Shown: in pieces, positions 17,303 to 26,394 of the stretch
Position numbering within the stretch: the first letter of the stretch is position 1
Layout of the letters: every line of letters starts with the position of its first letter
Assembly (NCBI GenBank): GCA_934675795.1
Contig: CAKURW010000010.1
Span: 1-46,484, forward strand
DNA length: 46,484 nucleotides
DNA from: an uncultured Collinsella sp.
GTDB taxonomy: Bacteria; Actinomycetota; Coriobacteriia; Coriobacteriales; Coriobacteriaceae
Reading direction: 5' to 3'
The notes under the pieces: model-generated
Databases searched by the model: none
The model's input: the letters and a program-made list of their open reading frames with translations, nothing else
What the model was told of the DNA's origin: nothing
Program-made: the position numbers and the translations under genes

Positions 17303-18940
17303 ATGCAACATATCGATCGGATTATCCGCTCCAAGAACGTCTTTACCGCGCAAGACGGCATCGATACCGCCCGCGAGCTGGCGATTGCCATCGCAGGCGA
17401 CCGTATCGTCGCAGTCGGTGCGCCCGATGACGTGATCGCCGCCGTTCCCGCCGCCACGTCGGTTATCGACTACGGCGAGCAGTTTGTCTGCCCAGGTTTC
17501 CATGACGCTCATCTGCACTTCTTCCATACCTCGGTCGGTTCCTCGCCGTACATGCTCATGGATATGGGCACGTCCGAGGCAGCGCTGGTGCAGCACGCGC
17601 TCGAGTTTTCCCAGGATCTGCCCGGCGACGCTTGGGTCGTAACGCAGGGCTGGCGTGATTACCGCTGGGATCCGCCCGAGCACCCTACCAAGGCGTCGCT
17701 CGATGCGGCATTCCCCGATCGTCCCTGCGTTATGTATTCGGGCGACGGGCACACGCTGTGGCTCAACAGTCGCGCACTCGAGGCGCTCGGCGTCACACGC
17801 GACAGCGAGCCGCCAGCGGGCGGCAGCTACGACAAGGATGCAAACGGCGAGCTCACGGGCATTGCTCACGAGGCGGCTGCCATGCAGTTGCTACCGCGCT
17901 GCCTTGAGTGGCTGGGGGAGGATCGCATCGCAAGTGCTTATGCCGATCAAATGAGGCGTATGGCCGAGCAGGGCATCACCTCGATATGCGATATGTCGCT
18001 CATGCCCATGCCGGGCTGCGATTTTATCCGCGACGACGTCTACGACAAACTGCAGGCAGCCGGCAAGCTGGGCATCCGAGCCCATCTGTTCCCCACGCTG
18101 TTGGATGACCAGTCGCGCTTGGAAGAGCTGCAGACCCGCTACGCGAACAACGCGCTGCTCTCGGCGCCAGGCTTTAAGCAGTTTTTCGACGGCGTGTCGA
18201 GCGAACACACGGCCTATCTCACCGAGCCCTATACCAACCCGCGCTTCCCGGGCGATCAAGGTCGCCTGACGGTTCCTGCCGAGCGCATGCGCAAGCTGGT
18301 TCTGGCGGCCGCGGAGCGCGGCCATACCGTGCGCATCCATGTCATCGGCGACGGTGCCATCCATGCCGCGCTCGATATCTTTGAGGAGGCCGCCGAACTG
18401 TACGGCCTGCCCCAGCACGGCCATAACACGCTCGAGCACCTGGAGAACCTCTTGCCCGAGGACATCGATCGTCTACGCAAGCTTAACGTCGTTGCCTCGA
18501 GCCAGCCCTGTCACATTACACTCGACCCAGGCGGCCCCGAGCGCGATCTGGGCCTGGAGCGCAGCCGCATCATGTGGCCGTTTGCGACCTATAAGCAGCG
18601 CGGCATTCGCCAAGCCTTCGGTACCGACAGCCCTATCACAGCTGTTACCAGCATGAACGTGCTCTACACGGCTATCACGCGCCAGGACCCCAAAAGCCAC
18701 TGGCCCGAGGGCGGCTGGCTGCCGAGCGAGCGCATCGATGCGGCAACGGCCCTGCGCAACTACACCCTGGGTAGCGCTTATGCAGCGGGCGACGAGCAAA
18801 ACCTCGGCAGCTTGGAGCCCGGCAAGTATGCCGACCTGGTAGTCCTGGACCAAAACCCGCTCACCATCGACCCCCAAGAGCTCCAGGCCACAAAAGTTCA
18901 GGCCACCTACCTGGCAGGTAACTTGATCTACGAGCACTAA
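17303..18940 (+). CDS. YtcJ-like amidohydrolase
   Basis: 545 residues. A composite amidohydrolase of the YtcJ/exoenzyme-regulator type: metal site GFHDAHLHF (HxH), a KQFFDGV strand in place of the usual Lys, HVIGDGAIH (metal His), and FGTDSPI with the catalytic Asp, then a C-terminal beta-sandwich return (LEPGKYADLVVLDQNP). Family members hydrolyse amides or N-formyl groups; the substrate is unknown. Starts at 17291, 17297 and 17303 are possible; 17303 is chosen because GGGG lies 6 nt upstream and family proteins begin close to this point. The long upstream open frame (from 15587) is a shadow of the M20 gene. Confidence 0.85.
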   Translation: MQHIDRIIRSKNVFTAQDGIDTARELAIAIAGDRIVAVGAPDDVIAAVPAATSVIDYGEQFVCPGFHDAHLHFFHTSVGSSPYMLMDMGTSEAALVQHALEFSQDLPGDAWVVTQGWRDYRWDPPEHPTKASLDAAFPDRPCVMYSGDGHTLWLNSRALEALGVTRDSEPPAGGSYDKDANGELTGIAHEAAAMQLLPRCLEWLGEDRIASAYADQMRRMAEQGITSICDMSLMPMPGCDFIRDDVYDKLQAAGKLGIRAHLFPTLLDDQSRLEELQTRYANNALLSAPGFKQFFDGVSSEHTAYLTEPYTNPRFPGDQGRLTVPAERMRKLVLAAAERGHTVRIHVIGDGAIHAALDIFEEAAELYGLPQHGHNTLEHLENLLPEDIDRLRKLNVVASSQPCHITLDPGGPERDLGLERSRIMWPFATYKQRGIRQAFGTDSPITAVTSMNVLYTAITRQDPKSHWPEGGWLPSERIDAATALRNYTLGSAYAAGDEQNLGSLEPGKYADLVVLDQNPLTIDPQELQATKVQATYLAGNLIYEH

Positions 18941-18964
18941 CCCCATCCGCATCGCCATTTTGCT

Positions 18965-19180
18965 GCACTGACTTTTCTGAATGCCGGGCCCGAATAAGTT
19001 ACCCCAGCTCCCGGGGCGGACCGGAGGGCATGAAGTTTGTCGCGAGTTCCGCACGCAAAGGAAAGCACTTAATGTGCTTTCCGTCTTGCGCAGGACTGTA
19101 GAGCAGCAAACTTCATGCCCTCCGGTCCGCCCCGGGAGCCACTGCTAAGTTATCCCCCGGCATTCAGAAAATCTAAGTGC
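18965..19180. repeat. Large compound inverted repeat upstream of groES
   Basis: Imperfect arms of about 74 bp (18965-19039 and 19107-19180) enclose an inner hairpin, GGAAAGCAC / GTGCTTTCC with a TTAAT loop (19060-19082). The arms share the blocks TTTTCTGAATGCCGGG and CCCGGGGCGGACCGG plus GAGGGCATGAAGTTTG. No reading frame, no U-run. It fills the gap between the amidohydrolase gene and the groES promoter. Its - strand contains CTTTGCGTGCGGAA (19060 to 19047), which is also found, with a 3-nt insertion, in the element after groEL. Confidence 0.8.
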
Positions 19181-19267
19181 CAAAAAATAAGATTTTTTGA
19201 CTCCGTGTTGTATAACCCGTCATTCGTGGGTACCATTCAACGCGTACGCAAACAAAAAGGGTTAATT

Positions 19268-19286
19268 CGCGTGGTATAACCGCGCG
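19268..19286 (+). promoter_or_regulatory. groESL promoter with palindrome over the -10
   Basis: TATAAC (19275-19280) preceded by TGG gives an extended -10. It lies inside the palindrome CGCGTGGT-ATA-ACCGCGCG (8-bp arms, one G-U type pair), an operator-like arrangement. No CIRCE element (TTAGCACTC) or HspR-type HAIR was seen, so the usual heat-shock repressors are not supported. Confidence 0.45.
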
Positions 19287-19308
19287 GCCCAAAAAGGAGG
19301 AGACAAGC

Positions 19309-19602
19309 ATGTCGTCTTTGAAGCCGCTTGCAGATCGTGTTCTGGTCAAGCCCGACGAGGCCGAGCAGAAGACCGCTTCCGGTCTGTACATCGCCAGCAA
19401 CGCTCAGGAGAAGCCGCAGCGCGGCACCATCGTTGCCGTTGGCGCCGGCAAGGTCAACGACAAGGGTGAGCGCATCCCCATGGACGTCAAGGTCGGTGAC
19501 GTTGTCATCTACGGTAAGTTTGGTGGCAACGAGGTCAAGGTCGACGGCGAGAAGTATCTGCTGATGCGCGCCGACGACATCTACGCTGTCGTCGAGGCCT
19601 AG
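19309..19602 (+). CDS. groES: Co-chaperonin GroES
   Basis: 97 residues, full length. LKPLADRVLVKPDEAEQKTASGLYI is the GroES N-terminus and mobile loop, ending in the hydrophobic tripeptide that docks on GroEL; the conserved GDVVIYGKFGG and KYLLMRADDI follow. Seven copies cap the GroEL ring in the cytosol. ATG follows AAAGGAGGAG. groEL starts 96 nt downstream with no terminator between, so the two genes are one operon. Confidence 0.97.
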   Translation: MSSLKPLADRVLVKPDEAEQKTASGLYIASNAQEKPQRGTIVAVGAGKVNDKGERIPMDVKVGDVVIYGKFGGNEVKVDGEKYLLMRADDIYAVVEA

Positions 19603-19620
19603 TCTCGTCAGAATCTCTGA

Positions 19621-21336
<1,716 letters not shown>

Positions 21337-21362
21337 GGCCGACAAGGTCTAGAACTCCCACC

Positions 21363-21506
21363 GGGAATCCGGGGGCGGGACGGGGCTTCTCTCCGGAACG
21401 TCCTCGGACATGCAAAGAGGCTCCGCATCGCGCTTCGCGCTGCGGAGCCTCTTTGCGTCCTGCGGAATATTCCGGAGAGAAGTCCCCGTCACGCCCCCGG
21501 ATTCCC
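21363..21506. repeat. Large compound inverted repeat downstream of groEL
   Basis: Outer arms of 36-37 bp (21363-21398 and 21470-21506; GGGAATCCGGGGGCG and its complement, with single bulges) enclose an inner 16-bp perfect hairpin (21412-21427 with 21441-21456) whose loop GCGCTTCGCGC can itself pair. It begins 27 nt after the groEL stop codon. Same plan as the element before groES. Confidence 0.85.
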
Positions 21507-21672
21507 TGCGTTTACGGCCTTGAGGCCGGCGGGCGGAGAAGGATGTGGTCGATAGGGATGCGTGTCCCCTTCGCTGTTTCGCGCTTTGCGCGAAAGGCGC
21601 GTTGCTTTGGGATGGGTGGGGAACGTGGTTGCTTTGGCAACTGATCTCCGCCACAAATTACCCTTGGCATAC
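21507..21672. other. Intergenic DNA between groEL repeat and FMN leader
   Basis: No gene seen. It holds one small hairpin, TTTCGCGC / GCGCGAAA (21577-21595), and otherwise nothing recognised. Confidence 0.5.
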
Positions 21673-21700
21673 TTGCGCGAGAACCTGCTCGTGCTACACT
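21673..21700 (+). promoter_or_regulatory. Promoter of the FMN-riboswitch transcript
   Basis: TTGCGC, 16-bp spacer, TACACT with an extended TGC. It is positioned a few bases upstream of the aptamer, as expected. Confidence 0.55.
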
Positions 21701-21712
21701 TGCAATTGCTGT

Positions 21713-21892
21713 TTCAGGGCGGGGTGGAATTCCCCACTGGCGGTAAATCGGGCGGTGCCAAAGGGGCGCCGTGGCACAGGCGAGGTGCCTGCGACCGAGC
21801 CGATGAGTCCGCGACCCGTGCGTGTGTTGGTTCGCATGCCGGCTGAACTGGTGAGATCCCAGTACCAACGGTTAGAGTCCGGATGAAAGAGG
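21713..21892 (+). ncRNA. FMN riboswitch (RFN element)
   Basis: The conserved RFN blocks are readable in order: TTTCAGGGCGGGGTG, ATTCCCCACTGGCGGTAAAT, GAGCCGATGAGTCCGCGACCCG, then GGCTGAACTGGTGAGATCC and GTTAGAGTCCGGATGAAAGAGG. The aptamer binds flavin mononucleotide and shuts off expression when FMN is plentiful. Between the second and third blocks is an enlarged variable stem. The 3' edge (GAAAGAGG) is also the only Shine-Dalgarno for the next gene, about 11 nt before its ATG, and no terminator hairpin follows, so control of translation is likely. Confidence 0.95.
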
Positions 21893-21903
21893 CAGGTGAT
21901 CTT

Positions 21904-22494
21904 ATGTCTGAACAGTCGCAGCATATCCATTTTGAGAACACGAATAGGTGGAGCACCAAACAGCTCGTTACCATGGCGCTGATGTGCGCCTTGGGCGCCC
22001 TGTTTATGTATGTGCAGCTGCCCATCCTTCCTTCGGCGCCGTTTTTGACGTATGACCCGTCGCTGGTGCCGGCGATGGTGTGTGGATTTGCGTATGGTCC
22101 CGGCGCCGGTACCGCTGTTGCCGCTATGGCTATCGTTATCCATGCGCTTACCACGGGCGATTGGGTCGGTGCGCTTATGAACTTGGTTGCCACGCTGGGC
22201 TATATTCTGCCTGCGGCTATCGTCTATCAGAAGATGCACACCTACAAGGGTGCCGTGATTGGCCTGGCGCTCGGCGTCATTGCCGCTACGGCGCTGTCTA
22301 TGGTCGCAAACCTTACTATTGGCGTATGGTTCTGGTATGGCTCGGTCGATGTGATCGCTCCGCTCATGATTCCCGCCGTGCTGCCGTTCAACCTTATCAA
22401 GACCGTGCTTAATTCGGTATTGACGCTTGCGGTGTACAAGGCGGTCTCCAACCTCATCACGCCTAAAAAGGACCAGGTCAAAGGCCGCGCATGA
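21904..22494 (+). CDS. ribU: Riboflavin ECF transporter substrate-binding S component (RibU)
   Basis: 196 residues, about six membrane spans after a hydrophilic 20-residue N-terminus. Features of RibU-type S components: a short N-terminal helix with ALMCALGALFMYVQLPI (the Ala-rich face that contacts EcfT), PILPSAPFLTYDPSLVPAMV and ALTTGDWVGALMN. Position directly behind an FMN riboswitch supports riboflavin as substrate. Starts at 21904 rather than at an in-frame ATG inside the riboswitch (21883). Its TGA overlaps the ATG of the ATPase gene (ATGA), so translation is coupled. Confidence 0.93.
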   Translation: MSEQSQHIHFENTNRWSTKQLVTMALMCALGALFMYVQLPILPSAPFLTYDPSLVPAMVCGFAYGPGAGTAVAAMAIVIHALTTGDWVGALMNLVATLGYILPAAIVYQKMHTYKGAVIGLALGVIAATALSMVANLTIGVWFWYGSVDVIAPLMIPAVLPFNLIKTVLNSVLTLAVYKAVSNLITPKKDQVKGRA

Positions 22495-24395
22495 TTGAGT
22501 GTCGGGGCGTTTCCTTTAGCTATGACGGTGCCGCCAAGGCGCTTGACGGCATCGATCTGAGCATTAAGGACGGCGAGTTTTTCTGCATCCTCGGTGGCAA
22601 TGGGTCGGGTAAGTCGACGCTTGCCAAGCATCTGAATGCGCTGCTGCAGCCCGATGCGGGCACGGTACGCATCAACGGCATGGATGCGTCCGACCCCGAG
22701 CTGGTCTACGACATTCGTTCGACCGCGGGCATGGTATTCCAGAATCCCGATGATCAGCTGGTGGCAACGCTTGTCGAAGATGATGTTGCGTTTGGTCCCG
22801 AAAACCTAGGCGTGCCATCGGCGCAAATTGCGCAGCGCGTGCGCGAGGCGCTGAAGGGTGTGGGCCTGGTGGGCTTTGAGCGCCATGAGACCCACGCGCT
22901 TTCGGGCGGTCAAAAGCAGCGCGTGGCGCTTGCCGGCGTGCTCGCCATGGAACCGCGCGTGCTCATATTGGACGAGGCTTCCTCGATGCTCGATCCGCGC
23001 GGACGCAAGGGCCTTATGAAAGCGTGCCGCGCACTCCACGATCGCGGCATGACCATCGTGATGATTACGCACTTTATGGAAGAGGCTGCCGAGGCCGATC
23101 GTGTCGCCGTGTTTCAGACGGGACGAGTTGCCATGCTCGGTAAGCCCGAGGAAATCTTGACGCGGGCGGACGAACTTGCGCAGCTCAACTTGGATATGCC
23201 GGCGTCGTGCTGTCTAGGTAGGGCACTTCGTGCGAAGGGTGTGCCCGTTCACGCGCAGGTGCGCGAGGCGGATATGGTTACCGAGGTTGCGCAGGTCTAT
23301 ACCGAGCGAAGTGGAGCAGACATCGCGGGGCAGTCTTCCGTATCCCAGTGGGAAATCGCTGACGGCACTGTTCCGGTTGGCAACGAGGGGAACGCGTCGG
23401 AGCCCGTCATCGAGCTATCCCATGTTTCGTACAGTTATTCGCTCAGTCCGCGCGAGCGCCGCCGCTGGCATAAGCGCTCGGCCACTGCGGGCAAATCGAG
23501 CAAACAGGCTCTCTGGGGAAACGACCCCAGCAGCCCGTGGGCGCTGCGCGATGTATCGCTGACGGTGCGTCGCGGCGAGTTCCTGGGCTTGGCAGGTCAT
23601 ACCGGTTCGGGTAAGTCGACGCTGGTCCAGCATCTCAACGGTTTGATTCGCCCTCAGGAGGGATCCGTTCGCGCGCTGGGGCTCGATCTGTCAAACAAGA
23701 AAGACGCCGCCGCGGTTAAGGCCAAGGTCGGCGTGGTGTTTCAATATCCCGAGCGTCAGCTGTTTGCCGAAACCGTGGCGCAGGACGTGGCGTTTGGTCC
23801 GCACAACCTTGGCTTGTCGCAGGCCGAGGTTGCCCGCCGCGTTGAGACATCGCTCTCGCGCGTGGGCCTCGACCTTTCCACGGTCGGCGACAAGAGTCCC
23901 TTTGAGCTTTCGGGCGGTCAGCAACGGCGTGTGGCATTCGCCGGCGTACTCGCCATGGAGCCCGAAGTCCTGGTGCTCGATGAACCCATGGCGGGGCTCG
24001 ATCCGGCTGCGCGCAGGGATTTCCTAGGGCTCATCGACCGACTTCACCGCGATGGCCTGACCGTTGTCATGGTTTCGCACAGCATGGATGACCTGGCCAA
24101 TTGCTGCGACCGTATTGTCGTGATGAACGAGGGCGCGGTGTTTGCCGAGGGCACGCCCGCTCAGGTGTTTGCGCATGCCGATGAGCTCAAGTCGATCGGC
24201 TTGGGCGTTCCCGCCGCCCAGCGTATGGCGCTGGCGCTTACGGAGGCGGGCGTGCCGCTGCGTCGCGGCGGGCTCTATACGGTTGAGTCGTTGGCCGACG
24301 AGTTGGCAGATTTGCTGATCGGTCGCCCAGACGGTTCTTCTAACGTCGCGGACATTGCTAAATCCAAGACGGTCGCGCGAGAGGAGGGCTGCTAA
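22491..24395 (+). CDS. Fused EcfA-EcfA ATPase of an ECF transporter
   Basis: 634 residues with two complete ABC domains in one chain. Domain 1 (about 1-240): Walker A GGNGSGKST (35-43), signature LSGGQKQR, Walker B LILDEASS. Domain 2 (from about 305): Walker A GHTGSGKST near 365, signature LSGGQQRR, Walker B LVLDEPMAG. Both have the catalytic Glu, and each has a Q-loop with the Asn/Tyr-Pro motif of ECF ATPases (FQNPDDQ, FQYPERQ), so both are probably active. A linker of about 60 residues, rich in Ser, Lys and Arg, joins them. ECF systems usually carry two separate ATPase genes. It overlaps ribU and ecfT. Confidence 0.93.
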   Translation: MIECRGVSFSYDGAAKALDGIDLSIKDGEFFCILGGNGSGKSTLAKHLNALLQPDAGTVRINGMDASDPELVYDIRSTAGMVFQNPDDQLVATLVEDDVAFGPENLGVPSAQIAQRVREALKGVGLVGFERHETHALSGGQKQRVALAGVLAMEPRVLILDEASSMLDPRGRKGLMKACRALHDRGMTIVMITHFMEEAAEADRVAVFQTGRVAMLGKPEEILTRADELAQLNLDMPASCCLGRALRAKGVPVHAQVREADMVTEVAQVYTERSGADIAGQSSVSQWEIADGTVPVGNEGNASEPVIELSHVSYSYSLSPRERRRWHKRSATAGKSSKQALWGNDPSSPWALRDVSLTVRRGEFLGLAGHTGSGKSTLVQHLNGLIRPQEGSVRALGLDLSNKKDAAAVKAKVGVVFQYPERQLFAETVAQDVAFGPHNLGLSQAEVARRVETSLSRVGLDLSTVGDKSPFELSGGQQRRVAFAGVLAMEPEVLVLDEPMAGLDPAARRDFLGLIDRLHRDGLTVVMVSHSMDDLANCCDRIVVMNEGAVFAEGTPAQVFAHADELKSIGLGVPAAQRMALALTEAGVPLRRGGLYTVESLADELADLLIGRPDGSSNVADIAKSKTVAREEGC

Positions 24396-25195
24396 TGGAG
24401 GTGTTTTCGTTTGGCAGCTACTATCCCGGCGATAGTGCGATCCACCGCCTGGACCCGCGAACTAAGTTGCTCTTGGGCTTTGTGTTTCTGATCACGACGC
24501 TCACAGTCAGCAGCTTCTGCGGACTGGCCTCGGTCGCAATCTTCATTGTCCTGATTTATACCGTGTCCCGGGTGCCGTTGCGCCGGGTCCTATCATCGAT
24601 GGCACCATTGCTGGCGATTGTCGTGGTGGTCGCGGTGCTCAACCTGTTTTCCGACCAGAGCGGGCGCATCCTGTGGCAGCTCGGCTTTCTGCAGATAAGC
24701 GAGGGCTCGCTGCGTTCTGCCGCCTTTATGGCGTGCCGCCTGAGCTTGATGATGGCCGGCATGAGCGCCATTACGCTCACCACGCCCACGCTCGACCTCA
24801 CCGCGGGCTTTGAGCGCCTGCTCGCGCCGTTTGCGCGTGTGGGACTTCCTGCGCACGAGCTCGGCATGATTATGGGTATCGCGCTGCGCTTTATGCCGCA
24901 GTTTGCCACTGAGATGAAACAGACGGCCGATGCGCAGGCAAGCCGCGGTGCGCGCGTGACGGGAGGCCCGCTCGGCGGCGTGCGTATGCTCGGCAGTGTG
25001 GCGATTCCGCTGTTCACGGGCGTGTTCCGCCATGCCGAGACGCTGTCTGCTGCCATGGATGCGCGCTGCTATCACGGCGAACAGGGACGCACGCGTCTGC
25101 ATGCACTTACGTTTGGCCGCGGGGATGCACTGGCCGCGGTGGTGACGGCGCTGCTGCTCGCGTGTGTCATCGTCATCAACCTTCAACTTGTTTAG
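24395..25195 (+). CDS. ecfT: ECF transporter transmembrane component EcfT
   Basis: 266 residues; start overlaps the previous stop by one base (TAATG). About five to six membrane spans. The coupling helices carry the two EcfT signature motifs: QASRGAR (Ala-Ser-Arg-Gly) and AMDARCYHG, where the second is usually Ala-Arg-Gly but here reads Ala-Arg-Cys. These motifs bind grooves of the two ATPase domains. With ribU and the fused ATPase it makes a complete, self-sufficient riboflavin importer. Confidence 0.92.
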   Translation: MEVFSFGSYYPGDSAIHRLDPRTKLLLGFVFLITTLTVSSFCGLASVAIFIVLIYTVSRVPLRRVLSSMAPLLAIVVVVAVLNLFSDQSGRILWQLGFLQISEGSLRSAAFMACRLSLMMAGMSAITLTTPTLDLTAGFERLLAPFARVGLPAHELGMIMGIALRFMPQFATEMKQTADAQASRGARVTGGPLGGVRMLGSVAIPLFTGVFRHAETLSAAMDARCYHGEQGRTRLHALTFGRGDALAAVVTALLLACVIVINLQLV

Positions 25196-25225
25196 GCGCG
25201 ATTCGAGCGCAAGAAAGGGGTCCCT

Positions 25226-25672
25226 ATGACCGACAACGACCGCACGGCTCAGCTTGAGCGCGCCTGTTCGTATCTCAGGCGCATTCCGGCGTGGTATCTG
25301 GCCACGACCGATGCAAGCGACGGGCATCAGCCTCGCGTGAGGCCGTTTTCGTTTGCCATGGTCGATGACGGTAAGTTGTGGTTTTGCACGTCGCGCGACA
25401 AGGATGTGTGGGCGGAGCTGAGTGCGAATCCCAAGTTTGAGCTCTCGGGCTGGAAGCCGGGGGAATGTTGGATCGTGCTAACTGGCGAGGCCGCGCTCGA
25501 GGATGATGCAGTTGTGAGCGACAAGGTGCGCCAAGCGGGCTTTAAGCACATGGTGGGCATTGGCGAGCAACACGATAGTGCCAACGACGGCCGCCTTGCT
25601 TTCTTTTCGGTCCGCAACATCGCCGCGCGCTTCTGTGATATCGACGGCAGCGAGGAGCGCCTGGGGCTCTAA
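25226..25672 (+). CDS. PNPOx-fold flavin-binding protein, copy 1
   Basis: 148 residues. It resembles the pyridoxamine 5'-phosphate oxidase-like split barrel: RIPAWYLATTD, PRVRPFSFAMVDDGKLWFCTSRDKDVWAEL, then a GECWIVLTGEA strand. Such proteins usually bind FMN or F420 as dimers and reduce small molecules or sense redox state; no enzymatic role can be assigned. It lies 30 nt after ecfT with an AAGAAAGGGG site, so it is probably in the same FMN-controlled transcript. Copy 2, about 40-50 % alike by eye, follows. Confidence 0.8.
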   Translation: MTDNDRTAQLERACSYLRRIPAWYLATTDASDGHQPRVRPFSFAMVDDGKLWFCTSRDKDVWAELSANPKFELSGWKPGECWIVLTGEAALEDDAVVSDKVRQAGFKHMVGIGEQHDSANDGRLAFFSVRNIAARFCDIDGSEERLGL

Positions 25673-25726
25673 TTTCCCAAATTGATTACCCATTCCAAAA
25701 AGACTGGTCAGGCGACAGGAGGACAC

Positions 25727-26137
25727 ATGGACGGATTGAATACGGTGTTGGAGTATCTGACGTCGGTGCCGGCATGGTATTTGGCGACGAGCGTTGACGG
25801 ACAGCCTCATGTGCGTCCGTTTTCGTTTGCGCAGATCCAGGATGGCAAGCTGTGGTTTGTAACAGCGCGCACCAAAGACGTGTGGCAAGAGCTGCTACAA
25901 AATCAGCGCTTTGAGGCCACGAGTTGGTGGCCGGGCCATGGCTGGCTCATCTTGCGCGGGCGTGCCGGCTTGGATGACCGGGCCTTAGACGAAATGCGCG
26001 AAGCCGGGTGGAAGCATCTAGAGCGCCTGGGCGAGCACTATGAGGGGCCTAACGACCCCACGCTCGTCTTCTTTAGCGTCGAGGATCCCGAGGCTTTTAT
26101 CTGCAATCACGACGAATGGGTGCCGGTCGAGCTCTAG
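25727..26137 (+). CDS. PNPOx-fold flavin-binding protein, copy 2
   Basis: 136 residues, tandem paralogue of the preceding gene. The same blocks are present: SVPAWYLATSVDGQPHVRPFSFAQ, DGKLWFVTARTKDVW, GWLILRGRAGLDD. It lacks the two or three extra residues in the first loop and ends DEWVPVEL instead of a short tail. ATG follows ACAGGAGGACAC; the longer frame starting at 25682 covers that site and is not used. Probable FMN binder of unknown function. Confidence 0.8.
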   Translation: MDGLNTVLEYLTSVPAWYLATSVDGQPHVRPFSFAQIQDGKLWFVTARTKDVWQELLQNQRFEATSWWPGHGWLILRGRAGLDDRALDEMREAGWKHLERLGEHYEGPNDPTLVFFSVEDPEAFICNHDEWVPVEL

Positions 26138-26174
26138 CCAGCTGGCTCATCCTAACAACTTGGTTTTCGCATGG

Positions 26175-26228
26175 GCGGGCCCCGTATTGCCCGGCGCCGT
26201 TAGGAGCGCCGGTCAATACGGGGCCCGC
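26175..26228 (+). terminator. Terminator of the flavin operon
   Basis: A stem of about 24 bp (GCGGGCCCCGTATTG...) with a 5-nt loop and one internal mismatch, then TCCATTTGTC. The U-run is weak but the stem is very stable. Confidence 0.65.
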
Positions 26229-26272
26229 TCCATTTGTCAATTCCTTCAAGCGAATGTGTCGGGAATGTTTCA

Positions 26273-26309
26273 ATGCATGAATATGTAAACCATTTACGTG
26301 TTAATGCAT
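26273..26309 (+). promoter_or_regulatory. Operator-like palindrome at the argC promoter
   Basis: Two nested symmetric motifs share one centre (26291): ATGCAT...ATGCAT outside and GTAAA-CCA-TTTAC inside. It overlaps where the -35 of an extended -10 promoter (TGC-TAAAGT, 26317-26325) would lie. TGAATAT inside it is faintly ARG-box-like. An ArgR-type repressor site is likely but inferred; no argR is present in the window. Confidence 0.45.
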
Positions 26310-26394
26310 CTTTTGGTGCTAAAGTTTCAACCCACTTCATAACGACCGCTGCGAAATGCGCATCGGTGCATAAATCGCAGACAAGGAGTCTGAT

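Noticed and set aside
18941..19300. CRISPR array
   Set aside because: The repetitive look is due to one nested palindrome, not regularly spaced direct repeats.
19181..19308. CIRCE or HAIR element before groES
   Set aside because: No TTAGCACTC-N9-GAGTGCTAA or CTTGAGT-type repeat found on either strand.
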